This document shows positions 1 to 8,756 of a stretch of DNA of 64,000 bases, piece by piece (within the stretch, counting starts at the first letter, position 1; each line of letters opens with the position of its first letter). Under the pieces are notes generated by a model. The model was given only the letters and a program-made list of their open reading frames with translations. It ran no database searches and had not been told where the DNA came from. Location of the stretch: positions 1 to 64,000 of the forward strand of contig BPGC01000004.1 in assembly GCA_026002835.1 (NCBI GenBank), in the 5' to 3' direction. The stretch comes from Candidatus Nitrosocaldaceae archaeon (GTDB taxonomy: Archaea > Thermoproteota > Nitrososphaeria > Nitrososphaerales > Nitrosocaldaceae). The translations under genes and the position numbers were made by a program.

Positions 1-189
1 ATAAATATGAAGCGGTAACTCTAATTCTAGTTTATCTAATAATGTTACTAACTCTTTTAATAGATCTGTATTATCTTTACAGTAAGCACATTCAAAATCT
101 TGAGTAAATGTTATTATCTTCACTGGTTCCTCAAGGTTAGTAAATATATTCTTGATCTTCTCTTTATGGTTATCTGGTATTATGCCCAT
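1..189 (-). CDS. Protein disulfide oxidoreductase-like thioredoxin-fold protein (partial)
   Basis: The N-terminal 63 residues of a gene that runs off the left edge. A thioredoxin-like strand (VKIITFTQDFECAYC) leads into a CxxC redox motif, CAYC at residues 34-37. The charged N-terminal helix before the first strand resembles archaeal glutaredoxin-like protein disulfide oxidoreductases, which have two thioredoxin folds; only the first fold would be visible here. Its likely role is cytoplasmic disulfide exchange. The start ATG (complement of 187-189) is the first in-frame start. An AT-rich gap of about 75 bp separates it from the divergent small ORF at 265. A plain thioredoxin-fold reductase cannot be excluded. 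Confidence 0.7.
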   Translation of the reverse strand, partial: MGIIPDNHKEKIKNIFTNLEEPVKIITFTQDFECAYCKDNTDLLKELVTLLDKLELELPLHIY

Positions 190-264
190 GATATGCAATA
201 AGGCTAATAATATTTATTACTTTGGAGTTTGTAAACTTAAATTACATCAGTATATATTAAAGAT

Positions 265-387
265 ATGCTGAACTATCTTCAACTAGGAACATGGATAATA
301 ATAACCATAATATTTGTTCTAGTTATAGGCTTATTATTAAGATATATCGATGATGAACATGATACATTTAGAGAAGAAAGGTATTAG
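265..387 (+). CDS. Small single-pass membrane protein (40 aa), tentative
   Basis: A 40-codon reading frame with a hydrophobic helix at residues 10-25 (WIIITIIFVLVIGLLL) and a charged tail rich in D, E and R. A TATA-like element (cttaaatta, 236-244) lies about 25 bp before the ATG, which fits the leaderless pattern of this window. It overlaps the start of the DUF99 gene by 38 nt in another frame, so the two may share a transcript. I recognise no family. The membrane segment and promoter spacing support it, but chance cannot be excluded at this length. Confidence 0.4.
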   Translation: MLNYLQLGTWIIITIIFVLVIGLLLRYIDDEHDTFREERY

Positions 388-937
388 AGCACTAGCAATA
401 GCAGAGAGTTTTAAGAAGAGTAGAGATAAATCTATCTTAGCTGGTGTAGTTATGAGAAGTGATCTAGTTATTGATGGTATTATATTTGATACAGTAACAG
501 TTAGAGGAGATGATGCTACAAATGCTATAATAAGAATATACAATAATTTAAATAGAGATGATATAAATATGATAATGCTTAACGGTTTAATAATCAGCAT
601 GTATAATATAATAGATATAGAAGAAGTTTATAAAAATATCAAAAAACCTATAATAGCTTTAACATTTGAAGAATCAGAAGGTTTAGATGATCATATAAAA
701 CGAGCATTCCCATATAATTATAAACGAAAATTAGAAATGTATCATAAATTAGGTAAAAGAGAAGAATTGCTATTAAAGACTGGATATGTTATATATATAA
801 GAAGTAAAGGAATAGATCTCGATGATTCTAGAAGGATAATAAATAAATTCTTATTACAAGGTTCAATACCAGAACCAATTAGAGTGGCAAAACTGATTGC
901 TAGAGCATGCTTAAAGTTCATATCACATGAATTGTAA
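350..937 (+). CDS. DUF99 (UPF0215) family protein
   Basis: A 195-aa protein matching the archaeal DUF99 family, whose fold is related to endonuclease V. The family signature is clear near the N-terminus: KKGIRALAIAESF, then LAGVVMRSDLVIDG, then a GDDAT-type motif around residue 55. Length is typical of the family. The biochemical role is not settled in general; a nucleic-acid-related function is inferred from the endonuclease V relationship. ATGs at 350, 353 and 359 are all possible starts. NreA follows 8 bp downstream on the same strand, suggesting a repair-flavoured operon. Confidence 0.85.
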   Translation: MMNMIHLEKKGIRALAIAESFKKSRDKSILAGVVMRSDLVIDGIIFDTVTVRGDDATNAIIRIYNNLNRDDINMIMLNGLIISMYNIIDIEEVYKNIKKPIIALTFEESEGLDDHIKRAFPYNYKRKLEMYHKLGKREELLLKTGYVIYIRSKGIDLDDSRRIINKFLLQGSIPEPIRVAKLIARACLKFISHEL

Positions 938-945
938 TAAAATAT

Positions 946-2157
946 ATGCTTTCAATACCTCCATCGTTATGTTTAGAATGTAGAGGTAGCAAATTGCTCT
1001 GTGGTTTAGCATATTGTCCAATAATTATTAGATTCAATCTTCCTAATATTGTTATAAATAAGGATATAGAAGGATCCACTCCTCCAAGTGTATTTGTAGG
1101 AAGGATAGGCTATCCTAAGGTTAACATAGGTCCATTACTACCTCCTATTAATGAAGATACTAGCATATATGATAAACCTGAGGAATGGAGTAATCTTAGA
1201 TTAGATGAGATCTTGAGATTCAGATTATCTTTAGTTAGAGGTAGTATGCTATATAATATTGATAAGGCTAGAGATCCAGATAATAAACTCTTGAAATTAC
1301 AAGAGTTAGCAATCGCAAAAGAGCCAGTAGATGCGGATATGAGGTTAGAGAAGATTAGGAACAAACCATATATTAATGAACATACACCTCCATTCGGTCC
1401 ATCTGGAAAGTTATTATCATTTAATGCTAGCAATCCTAATGTTGATAAGAGGATAGAGAAAGCGTGGTATGATAAAGATCTAAAAGCAAGTAATGCTATT
1501 ATCAAATTGTATGATCAAAGAGTACCATTATCTAATATAATAAAGGCATTTAGTATAGGGATGTTAGGAAGTAAGAGGAGATTAGTTCCAACTAGATGGA
1601 GTATAACAGCTATAGATGATACAATCTCAGAGATATTAGTTAAAAGGGTGAAAGAACATGCTGCTATTAATGAATATCATGTATATGTTAGGAAAGCATC
1701 TATGAATGTATTCGTTGCTATATTGATACCTAATAGATGGCAGTTTGAATGGATAGAAGCATGGTTCCCTAATACTACATGGAATATGCAAACATATGGG
1801 GAACCAGAGATCCTTGGAGATTATGAGGGTTATAAGGGAATAGATCATTATGCAAATGTTGGAGGTTGTTACTATTCAGCAAGATTGGCTGCTGCTGAAC
1901 ATCTTAATAACATTAGGAGAGAAGCTAGCATATTGATACTAAGAGAGATCTATCCAGGATTTAATCTACCAATAGGCGTATGGTTTGTTAGAGAGCAATT
2001 AAGAGCTATGTTCAATAGCAAGCCAATGATCTTTAATAATCTAGATGATGCGATAAACTATGCTATGAGCAATTTAGCGATACCATTACCTAAATGGAGA
2101 GAAAAGAGCAGAATACTTCAGAGTTTTAAGCAGAAGAGGCTTATAGACTATTTATGA
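946..2157 (+). CDS. nreA: Archaeal DNA repair protein NreA
   Basis: A 403-aa member of the archaeal Nre family, whose members protect against DNA damage and bind the sliding clamp PCNA. An N-terminal cysteine cluster (CLECRGSKLLCGLAYCP) is the expected zinc-binding element. The extreme C-terminus, QKRLIDYL, fits the PCNA-interacting PIP box (Q-x-x-hydrophobic-x-x-aromatic-hydrophobic), as known for NreA. Length and the middle segment (GPSGKLLSFNASNPNVDK) agree with the family. It lies 8 bp after the DUF99 gene and is probably cotranscribed. Confidence 0.9.
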   Translation: MLSIPPSLCLECRGSKLLCGLAYCPIIIRFNLPNIVINKDIEGSTPPSVFVGRIGYPKVNIGPLLPPINEDTSIYDKPEEWSNLRLDEILRFRLSLVRGSMLYNIDKARDPDNKLLKLQELAIAKEPVDADMRLEKIRNKPYINEHTPPFGPSGKLLSFNASNPNVDKRIEKAWYDKDLKASNAIIKLYDQRVPLSNIIKAFSIGMLGSKRRLVPTRWSITAIDDTISEILVKRVKEHAAINEYHVYVRKASMNVFVAILIPNRWQFEWIEAWFPNTTWNMQTYGEPEILGDYEGYKGIDHYANVGGCYYSARLAAAEHLNNIRREASILILREIYPGFNLPIGVWFVREQLRAMFNSKPMIFNNLDDAINYAMSNLAIPLPKWREKSRILQSFKQKRLIDYL

Positions 2158-2192
2158 AACTATATATGTAATAGAGTAGTTATTAAGTAAGT

Positions 2193-3143
2193 ATGGAGCA
2201 GACAACATTAAAGAGTAATGATATCTATATAGCTATAGCATTACTAGCATCTCCAATAATCTATACCTTGATCATAGCACCTGATACTTTTAACATGTCA
2301 TGGAATGAAGGAAGAGGAGGTTTCTTATTTGCATTAGCATTTATAGTTGCTGAACTTGTTGGTTTGAATTATACTCTTGATAGGAAGAGATTATATATTG
2401 CAATACCGATAATAGCATTAACATTTGCATACTTTACAGTATTAGATTATGGATTAAGGGATTATATAAGGAATGGATCTGAAATTTATAATGTCAATCT
2501 AGTAGATAGTTGGATATGGATGTGGGATTTTGTAATATTGTCAATATTCATGATTAGTATGCTATTCATACTATTTGGTAAGAGATGGATTAGAATAGCT
2601 CCAGCATCTCCAATCTATCTAGTTGGAAGTGCGATAATATTATCATTGGATGCATTCTTCCCATTCGATACTCTAGGACCATTACAATTCATAGTACCAT
2701 ATGTCCTTCAAATAGATGCATGGTTAATAAATACTTTAGATATAGGAAGCGCATATGCAAATAGCAATCTATTATTATTAAATGGTGAGAAAGGCTCAAT
2801 GGCTTTACAAGTATTCTGGCCATCTGCTGGAGTTCATAGCATGATAATCTACACGCTAGTTATGCTAGCATTCTTATTAAAGATGAATATTCCCTCAAAG
2901 AGGAAGGTTATATACTTTGTAATTGGAGCAGTTGGAACATTTGTAGTTAATATGATAAGGATATTCTCTCTATCATTGTTCGTATTAACCATTAGTGCTA
3001 ATCCTGTAGAGTTTGAAGAGTTTCATTCAGTTGCTGGAGAGATAATGTTCTTACCTTGGTTAGCAGTTTATCTATTCTTAGTTATGCGAAGAGAGAGTAA
3101 AAAAGCAAGAGAAGGATTAAGTATTGATAAAACCAAATCGTAG
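2193..3143 (+). CDS. Archaeosortase/exosortase family membrane protein, Ser in place of catalytic Cys
   Basis: A 316-aa multi-span membrane protein. Its last third has the exosortase/archaeosortase arrangement: WPSAGVHSM (residues 209-217), NMIRI (253-257) and FHSVAGE (277-283), corresponding to the catalytic Cys, Arg and His motifs. The nucleophile position holds Ser211, not Cys; Arg256 and His278 are present. Exosortase-type enzymes cleave a C-terminal sorting signal of surface proteins and may transfer them to lipid or glycan. A candidate substrate with a PExx-TM-basic tail lies at 61,728. The following peptidase-like gene overlaps its end by 20 nt. Confidence 0.75.
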   Translation: MEQTTLKSNDIYIAIALLASPIIYTLIIAPDTFNMSWNEGRGGFLFALAFIVAELVGLNYTLDRKRLYIAIPIIALTFAYFTVLDYGLRDYIRNGSEIYNVNLVDSWIWMWDFVILSIFMISMLFILFGKRWIRIAPASPIYLVGSAIILSLDAFFPFDTLGPLQFIVPYVLQIDAWLINTLDIGSAYANSNLLLLNGEKGSMALQVFWPSAGVHSMIIYTLVMLAFLLKMNIPSKRKVIYFVIGAVGTFVVNMIRIFSLSLFVLTISANPVEFEEFHSVAGEIMFLPWLAVYLFLVMRRESKKAREGLSIDKTKS

Positions 3144-3597
3144 GCTTAGGATTAATACATATAACATAAGAGATGTATTTGAAGGATTAGAGGAGCAAGA
3201 GATATTATATGAGGTTTATGACAAAAAAGAATTAAAGGATGTGTTAGATGAATTAAAGGTAAAGATAGTTGATAATGAGCATTATATGCGTGTTGATGAT
3301 ACCGATGGAAGTATAATAATATCTTATAATCATCTATTATATGCTGATGATGTAACTCTTCATCTAGATATAATTCATGAGTTAGTTCATATAAAACAAC
3401 TACTTGAAGGTAAAGAACTTTATGATGATAATTATAGTTATGTAGATAGAGAGACTGAGGTTGAAGCGTATAGAATTACAGTCAAAGAAGCAAAGAGATT
3501 AGGTTTAACAAAGAAAGAGATGCTAGATTATCTAAAAGTTGAATGGATTACAGAGAAAGATCTAATAAAACTTGCAAAGAAGTTGGGTATTTTATAA
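3124..3597 (+). CDS. Zincin-like protein with HExxH motif
   Basis: A 157-aa soluble protein. It carries HELVH at residues 85-89 and a downstream ETEVEAY with Glu114 as a plausible third zinc ligand, the arrangement of gluzincin-type metallopeptidases and IrrE/SprT-like proteins. No signal peptide is seen, so it probably acts in the cytoplasm or at the inner membrane face. The likely start is a TTG inside the last codons of the archaeosortase-like gene, giving a 20-nt overlap and implying cotranslation. Substrate and exact family are unknown. Confidence 0.7.
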   Translation: MIKPNRRLRINTYNIRDVFEGLEEQEILYEVYDKKELKDVLDELKVKIVDNEHYMRVDDTDGSIIISYNHLLYADDVTLHLDIIHELVHIKQLLEGKELYDDNYSYVDRETEVEAYRITVKEAKRLGLTKKEMLDYLKVEWITEKDLIKLAKKLGIL

Positions 3598-3600
3598 ATA

Positions 3601-3774
3601 CTATTTTGCATGCGTTACTGAGATTACCTTTAATGCTATTCCACAAGCTATAAACGTTACAGCTACAGGCCATAGGACTGGCATGAAATCTGGTAGCATA
3701 AGACCCATTACTATAAGTATTATTCCAAAAGCTACAGTACATGCTCCTGCTACAAATACTCCATCAACACCCAT
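3601..3774 (-). CDS. Small two-helix membrane protein (57 aa)
   Basis: A 57-aa frame on the minus strand, convergent with the peptidase-like gene (3 bp gap). It has two hydrophobic segments, at about residues 5-26 and 33-52, joined by LPDFMP and ending in THAK, typical of tiny integral membrane proteins. The region is AT-rich, yet the frame keeps a strongly membrane-like composition with no charged residue in the helices apart from one Lys near the end, which argues for real coding. Function unknown. Confidence 0.6.
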   Translation of the reverse strand: MGVDGVFVAGACTVAFGIILIVMGLMLPDFMPVLWPVAVTFIACGIALKVISVTHAK

Positions 3775-3876
3775 GTTATCTGAGATTAAATACTCTGAAT
3801 ATAAATCTATTACTATCTTTCTACAACTGATAAATTATATTATATAACAAAAGTTGAAGGATAATAAAAGATTAGA

Positions 3877-3886
3877 TTTTTAAATA
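3877..3886 (+). promoter_or_regulatory. TATA box of glutamine synthetase gene
   Basis: ttttaaataa lies about 25 bp before the glnA ATG at 3906, so transcription would begin at or near the start codon, giving a leaderless mRNA. Confidence 0.6.
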
Positions 3887-3905
3887 AGATAGATCAATTA
3901 AATCT

Positions 3906-5216
3906 ATGAATTCTCAAGAACTATTAGAGCAAGTAAGCAAAGACGATGTAAGGTTTGTTACACTTCAATTCTCAGATCTATTAGGAGTTGTTAAGGAGAT
4001 CATCATACCAGTAGAGCAACTAGATACAGCATTGAAAAGTGGTATATGGTTTGATGGTTCTTCAATAGAAGGTTTTGCTAGGATACAAGAGAGCGATCTA
4101 TATTTAAAACCAGATCCAGATACATATTCAGTATTACCATGGCTATCATCTGGAACAAAGACTGCAAGATTATTATGTGATATATATAGGCCAGATGGAA
4201 AACCATTTGAAGGAGATCCAAGGCTTGCATTAAAGAGAGTAGTTGAAGAGGCTAAACAATTAGGATTTGAGTATAATGTTGGTCCAGAACCAGAGTTTTA
4301 TCTATTCAAAGATAATATTATACCAATAGATCAAGTAAGTTATTTTGATCTATCATCACCAAACAATTTTTCAGTAATAAAGGATATAGTAACTGTATTA
4401 AAGAGTTTCGGGATATATGTAGAAGCAGCTCATCATGAAGTTGGCTCTGGTCAATATGAAGTAGATTTTGGCTATGCACCAGCTCTAACAACTGCAGATA
4501 GACTTGTAACATTAAAGTATACAATCAAGAAGATTGCTCAGTTGCATGAGATGCATGCTACATTCATGGCAAAACCATTGATGAATAAACCTGGATCTGG
4601 ATTACATGTACATCAAAGTTTGTTCAAAGATGATGAGAATGTATTTTATGATCCTAAAGATAGCTATGGACTATCTAAATTAGCATACAATTTCATAGCT
4701 GGACAGATGAAGCATATAAAAGCATTATGTGCAGTTTTATGTCCTACAGTTAACTCTTACAAAAGGTTAGTTATAGGATATGAGGCACCAGTATATGTAA
4801 CATGGGCAAGCATGAATAGATCAGCACTAATAAGAGTACCTAGATGGTTTGCACAGAAACCTAAATCTGCTAGGATTGAGTTAAGATGTCCAGATCCTAC
4901 TTGTAATCCATATCTAGCATTTGCTGTTATGCTTAAAGCTGGTTTAGATGGTATTAAGAATAATCTGGAACCGCCAGAACCAGTAGAAGAGAATGTTTAC
5001 CAATTGGATGAGTTAAGTTTGGTTAAGAAGAATATAGATACTCTACCATCATCTCTATATGAAGCATTAAATGCTATGGAGAAAGATAGTATAATCAAGG
5101 AAGCGTTAGGCGACTATCTATTTGATAGATACATTAGCATAAAGAGGAGAGAATGGGATGAATTCAAAGTTCAAGTTACAGAATGGGAGATCAAGAAGTA
5201 TTTAGATACATATTGA
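3906..5216 (+). CDS. glnA: Glutamine synthetase type I
   Basis: A 436-aa enzyme that makes glutamine from glutamate, ammonia and ATP, central for nitrogen assimilation. The beta-grasp N-domain (residues 1-100, with WFDGSSIEGF) and the catalytic domain motifs GPEPEFYLF, GSGLHVHQSL and RCPDPTCNPYL are intact. Length fits the archaeal GSI-alpha type, and no adenylylation-type insertion is obvious. It is monocistronic: a TATA box sits 25 bp before the ATG, and the topoisomerase gene abuts it tail to tail. Confidence 0.97.
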   Translation: MNSQELLEQVSKDDVRFVTLQFSDLLGVVKEIIIPVEQLDTALKSGIWFDGSSIEGFARIQESDLYLKPDPDTYSVLPWLSSGTKTARLLCDIYRPDGKPFEGDPRLALKRVVEEAKQLGFEYNVGPEPEFYLFKDNIIPIDQVSYFDLSSPNNFSVIKDIVTVLKSFGIYVEAAHHEVGSGQYEVDFGYAPALTTADRLVTLKYTIKKIAQLHEMHATFMAKPLMNKPGSGLHVHQSLFKDDENVFYDPKDSYGLSKLAYNFIAGQMKHIKALCAVLCPTVNSYKRLVIGYEAPVYVTWASMNRSALIRVPRWFAQKPKSARIELRCPDPTCNPYLAFAVMLKAGLDGIKNNLEPPEPVEENVYQLDELSLVKKNIDTLPSSLYEALNAMEKDSIIKEALGDYLFDRYISIKRREWDEFKVQVTEWEIKKYLDTY

Positions 5217-6893
5217 TTATTTATAACCTTCTTTTGCTAACCTTTCCCATTTAAATGATGATCTATTTATCCATTGGAATTTTCTCTGTAGAGATGTTGA
5301 GTATAGTTTAGTCCAATCTATACCTTCATAATCACACCATGCTTTAAATATTCTGGGATCTATGTAGTTTCTTAACGATGTATTGAGATTATAATCTCTA
5401 GTGTTTAATGCTAACTCTATCTGGAACTTTGTCTTCTCTAACCTTTCTTTAATCTTTGCCAACCTTTTCTCTAACCTTTCTTTCTGCTTCTCAGTCTTCG
5501 CTTCAGTCTTCTTCAATTCCTCTAATTTCTTCTCTATCTCTTCCAACTTTGCTTTCTTCTTCTCTAAACTATTCTCAAAATTTTTAGGAGGAGCTCTCTT
5601 ATGGTTACATGTTACTGCTGCTTGTAGATTAGCCATCTTTGCATGGTAGATTTTAGCGTATTCACTTGTTGTTAACTCTTTATCTATAGTTGCTAGATAT
5701 CTAGTAACAACATCACTAGCTAGATAAGTTCTAAACACCTTTGCTGTCAAACCTTTTACTATCTTACCTAAGAATTGGTTGACATTCCTAGATGTGATAT
5801 CAGAGAATATCAATTCTCCTTCTTTTTTGTCTTTCATAAACTCTTTAAGATTCTCGTACAATATTCTATTCTCTTTATCTATCTTTATGCTCTTATGCCA
5901 TCTAACACTATCTTTTCCTAGAAAATCGAACTCTATACTATCTTTATTCAACTTTACATGCTCTACTCTTAATGTAGATGCACCTACTGTATCCGCTTCA
6001 TCTGGATCTTTTTCATCACCTACTCTCATTGCTAATTTATAGATAAGATAGCATACAGTTGCTATCATCCTCTCTTTCCTATCTTTGCTATGCATAGATT
6101 TATAGATCCTTTTAACTACTGTATCTATCTGTTTTCCAAGTTCTCTAGCTTTATCATATTTTGCTTTATCTCTATCTTGTCTTAATTTTGCAGTATCTGA
6201 TAACCAAACATATTTTTCTTTCTTTGTTAATTTATCGATCCATTTAGCTAACCACATAGATTCATGATCATGAACTATCTCTTTCCATTCTCCCTCTGGA
6301 ACCGGTGCATCTTCGCTTAGATTTAATACTATATCACTTGCTCTTACTCTAGGTTTCCATTTTCCTCTTAATGGATGCTCGCCTCTTCCCATGAATAATC
6401 CAGGAGGTTCAACCATCCAGTTCGCTACTTCAAATTTATTACCGTCTACTTCAGCCCATCCATACATCTCTTTCATCTTTTCTCTAATCTTCTTCCTCTC
6501 AGCAGCTAACATCTTCTTCTCTTCTTTACTCATAGACTCTTTTGCTAACTTTTCTTCTTCAACAACTTTATACAATTCACTAAAATCTATATCTTCTATC
6601 TTAGCATCTCTAAACTCTTCTGGGAATAATGCTAGAAAATCATTAAGGAAATTTGATATGAATACGGGATCTTTTACATATGGAGTATCTTTCTTTTTAG
6701 CCCATGCATATGCCATCTCTTCTTGTTCTGGAGTTAATGTTATCTTTTTATCTTTTATCTTTATACTTAAACCTTTATAATCATATTCTGGAGGGAATGC
6801 TACTCCATTATGTATCAATGTATCCCATTTTTTTAATTCATTCTTAGAACTCTCTACTTCTTGGCTTGTCATAGTAACAATATAATTTATCAT
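5217..6893 (-). CDS. DNA topoisomerase IB (eukaryote-type)
   Basis: A 558-aa type IB topoisomerase, which relaxes supercoils by nicking one strand through a 3'-phosphotyrosine. The N-terminal core (WMVEPPGLFMGRGEHPLRG), the catalytic core (RVGDEKDPDEADTVGASTLR and the HAKMANLQAA region), a long charged coiled-coil linker (about 430-490) and the C-terminal SLRNYIDPRI with nucleophile Tyr near 510 appear in the order of eukaryotic Top1. Among archaea this enzyme is characteristic of Nitrososphaerota. The true start may be the Met at residue 8. It stops exactly next to the glnA stop on the other strand. Confidence 0.97.
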   Translation of the reverse strand: MINYIVTMTSQEVESSKNELKKWDTLIHNGVAFPPEYDYKGLSIKIKDKKITLTPEQEEMAYAWAKKKDTPYVKDPVFISNFLNDFLALFPEEFRDAKIEDIDFSELYKVVEEEKLAKESMSKEEKKMLAAERKKIREKMKEMYGWAEVDGNKFEVANWMVEPPGLFMGRGEHPLRGKWKPRVRASDIVLNLSEDAPVPEGEWKEIVHDHESMWLAKWIDKLTKKEKYVWLSDTAKLRQDRDKAKYDKARELGKQIDTVVKRIYKSMHSKDRKERMIATVCYLIYKLAMRVGDEKDPDEADTVGASTLRVEHVKLNKDSIEFDFLGKDSVRWHKSIKIDKENRILYENLKEFMKDKKEGELIFSDITSRNVNQFLGKIVKGLTAKVFRTYLASDVVTRYLATIDKELTTSEYAKIYHAKMANLQAAVTCNHKRAPPKNFENSLEKKKAKLEEIEKKLEELKKTEAKTEKQKERLEKRLAKIKERLEKTKFQIELALNTRDYNLNTSLRNYIDPRIFKAWCDYEGIDWTKLYSTSLQRKFQWINRSSFKWERLAKEGYK

Positions 6894-6930
6894 ATACTAT
6901 ATATGAATATTAGTTTATGTTAGTAAAGGA

Positions 6931-6940
6931 TTTATTAATA
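6931..6940 (+). promoter_or_regulatory. TATA box of SDR gene at 6961
   Basis: tttattaata is centred about 25 bp before the ATG at 6961, a leaderless arrangement. The 67-bp gap 6894-6960 also has to hold the divergent promoter of the topoisomerase gene. Confidence 0.5.
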
Positions 6941-6960
6941 ATTTATCTTGTTATATCTAT

Positions 6961-7698
6961 ATGAATATAGTACTGGTATCTGGTTCTAATAGTATATCAA
7001 AAAAGATAACTGAGATACTTATAAATAAATATATTGTATATAATATAAATATTAGAAATAAATCTTTGAGAGTTATAGACGCATATATTAGAGATATTTG
7101 TAAAAGAGGTAATATAGTAGCATTAATAAATACTGATAATTACAATATATTATCACCTTTTGAAGGATTAGATATGAAAGATATCAAGAAAATATTTGAT
7201 ATAAATCTATTTAATACTATAAAATTAATGAAGTTATTAATACCTATAATGAAGAAACAGAAGTTTGGTAAGATAATAAATATAATCTCAGTAGCAGGAA
7301 AGGTTGGTTTTCCTATGGTGTCTGCATATTCTAGTATGCAGTTTGCATTAGAAGGATTATGCGAATCTATAAGATATGAGGTTGAACCATATAACATAAA
7401 GATTATACTAGTAGAAGTAGGTGCAGTTAAAGATTATTTCTCTATTAATGTTAAGAAAATAGAGGATGAGCATTATTCAGAGATGATAGAGAAGATGGCA
7501 GAAGGATTAAAGATATTATCTGAGCATGGCACAGATCCAGAAGATATAACTAAAATAATAGAACAGATCTTAATAGAAGAAGAACCCGATTTTAGATACA
7601 TTATAGGAAATGACGCAGCTATGTTACTAGAGGCTAGAAGAAGTATGCATGATAAAGAGTTTGAAAAGTTCATGAAAGAAGAGATCTTACCAGAATGA
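6961..7698 (+). CDS. Short-chain dehydrogenase-like protein lacking the catalytic lysine
   Basis: A 245-aa Rossmann-fold protein of the SDR type. The dinucleotide motif is degenerate (SGSNSISKK at 7-15 where TGxxxGxG is usual), and the NNAG motif is replaced by INTDN. Ser110 and Tyr123 of the active site are kept (IISVAG, SAYSSMQFALEGL), but residue 127 is Gln instead of the usual YxxxK lysine. It is therefore probably catalytically weak or a binding/structural homologue. An ABC transporter operon follows 50 bp downstream. Confidence 0.8.
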   Translation: MNIVLVSGSNSISKKITEILINKYIVYNINIRNKSLRVIDAYIRDICKRGNIVALINTDNYNILSPFEGLDMKDIKKIFDINLFNTIKLMKLLIPIMKKQKFGKIINIISVAGKVGFPMVSAYSSMQFALEGLCESIRYEVEPYNIKIILVEVGAVKDYFSINVKKIEDEHYSEMIEKMAEGLKILSEHGTDPEDITKIIEQILIEEEPDFRYIIGNDAAMLLEARRSMHDKEFEKFMKEEILPE

Positions 7699-7748
7699 AC
7701 ATTTTAGACTAAAAGAGATATTTATAACGGTGTTTTATTTATTGGATT

Positions 7749-8756
7749 ATGAGAAAAATAATACTAATGGTATCTGCTATAGTTACTATAGTTACTATAG
7801 TTATACTTTTAACATATAGCAAAGCCGATAATAAGATAATTAGAATTGGCTATTTTCCTAATGTTAATCATGCTCAAGCTATATTAGCCATAGAAAATAA
7901 CTCTTTTAATGAAGCATTGAGAGATGAGGGATATAAGGTAGAATATAAGGTATTTAATGCTGGAACAGAAGCTATTCAATCTTTGATAAGTAAGAGGATA
8001 GATGTAGCATATGTAGGTCCAATACCAACCATAATAGGATATGTTAGAAGCGATGGAATGCTAAAAATAATAGCAGGTTCAGCAAGTGGCGGATCATTAT
8101 TCATAGTTAGAGATGATCTTCCAATAGAAACTCCCTCTGATCTAGCTAATACTAGATTAGCTGCTCCAGATTATGGTAACACTCAAGATATATCATTACG
8201 CTCTTATATAATAGAGAATGGGTTAAAACCTAAAGAGTTAGGAGGTAATGTAGAGATATTGTATGTTAGAGGTTCTGAAGCTCTAATATTATTATCTAAG
8301 AAAGATATAGATGGTGCATGGGTTGCAGAGCCATGGGCTACTATATTATTGAAAAATACCAATAGTAGGATATTCTTGGACGAACGGGATCTATGGCCAG
8401 ATAGAAGATTTGCTAGTGCATTATTAGTAGTTAGAGATGATCTAATTGAGAATAAGAATGTTATCAAAAAGATATTAGACGTTCATATAAATACAACTAG
8501 ATGGTTAAATACGCATAAAGATGATGCAATACCTATAATACAGAGACATATAGAAGATGTTGCAAAACAGAAACTATCCGAAGATATAATAAAAGAATCG
8601 TTATCTAGGATAGAGTTTACTTCAGATCCAATGCTCAATTCAATAGAAGAGTTTGCCGAAAGAGCATATAAACTTCATATATTCAATAACATTCCAGACA
8701 TTACAGAAATTTATTATCAAGCATCTGATAATATAAAGGTGAATGATGATGGCTAA
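7749..8756 (+). CDS. ABC transporter substrate-binding protein, nitrate/sulfonate/taurine type
   Basis: A 335-aa periplasmic-binding-type protein with an N-terminal hydrophobic anchor or signal (about residues 4-23). The SsuA/NrtA/TauA/NMT1-like core includes IRIGYFPNVNHAQAI, SLISKRIDVAYVGP and DGAWVAEPWA. It would capture a small anion such as nitrate, sulfonate, taurine, or a pyrimidine precursor outside the cell; the substrate cannot be read from sequence. ATPase and permease genes follow with overlaps of 14 and 8 nt, forming a complete importer operon. A TATA-like element (tatttataac, about 7720) precedes it. Confidence 0.9.
   Translation: MRKIILMVSAIVTIVTIVILLTYSKADNKIIRIGYFPNVNHAQAILAIENNSFNEALRDEGYKVEYKVFNAGTEAIQSLISKRIDVAYVGPIPTIIGYVRSDGMLKIIAGSASGGSLFIVRDDLPIETPSDLANTRLAAPDYGNTQDISLRSYIIENGLKPKELGGNVEILYVRGSEALILLSKKDIDGAWVAEPWATILLKNTNSRIFLDERDLWPDRRFASALLVVRDDLIENKNVIKKILDVHINTTRWLNTHKDDAIPIIQRHIEDVAKQKLSEDIIKESLSRIEFTSDPMLNSIEEFAERAYKLHIFNNIPDITEIYYQASDNIKVNDDG

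Noticed and set aside
3548..3847. Frames of 64 and 91 codons on either strand
   Set aside because: The 57-aa two-helix frame at 3601-3774 explains the region better; the others mix hydrophobic and random residues.
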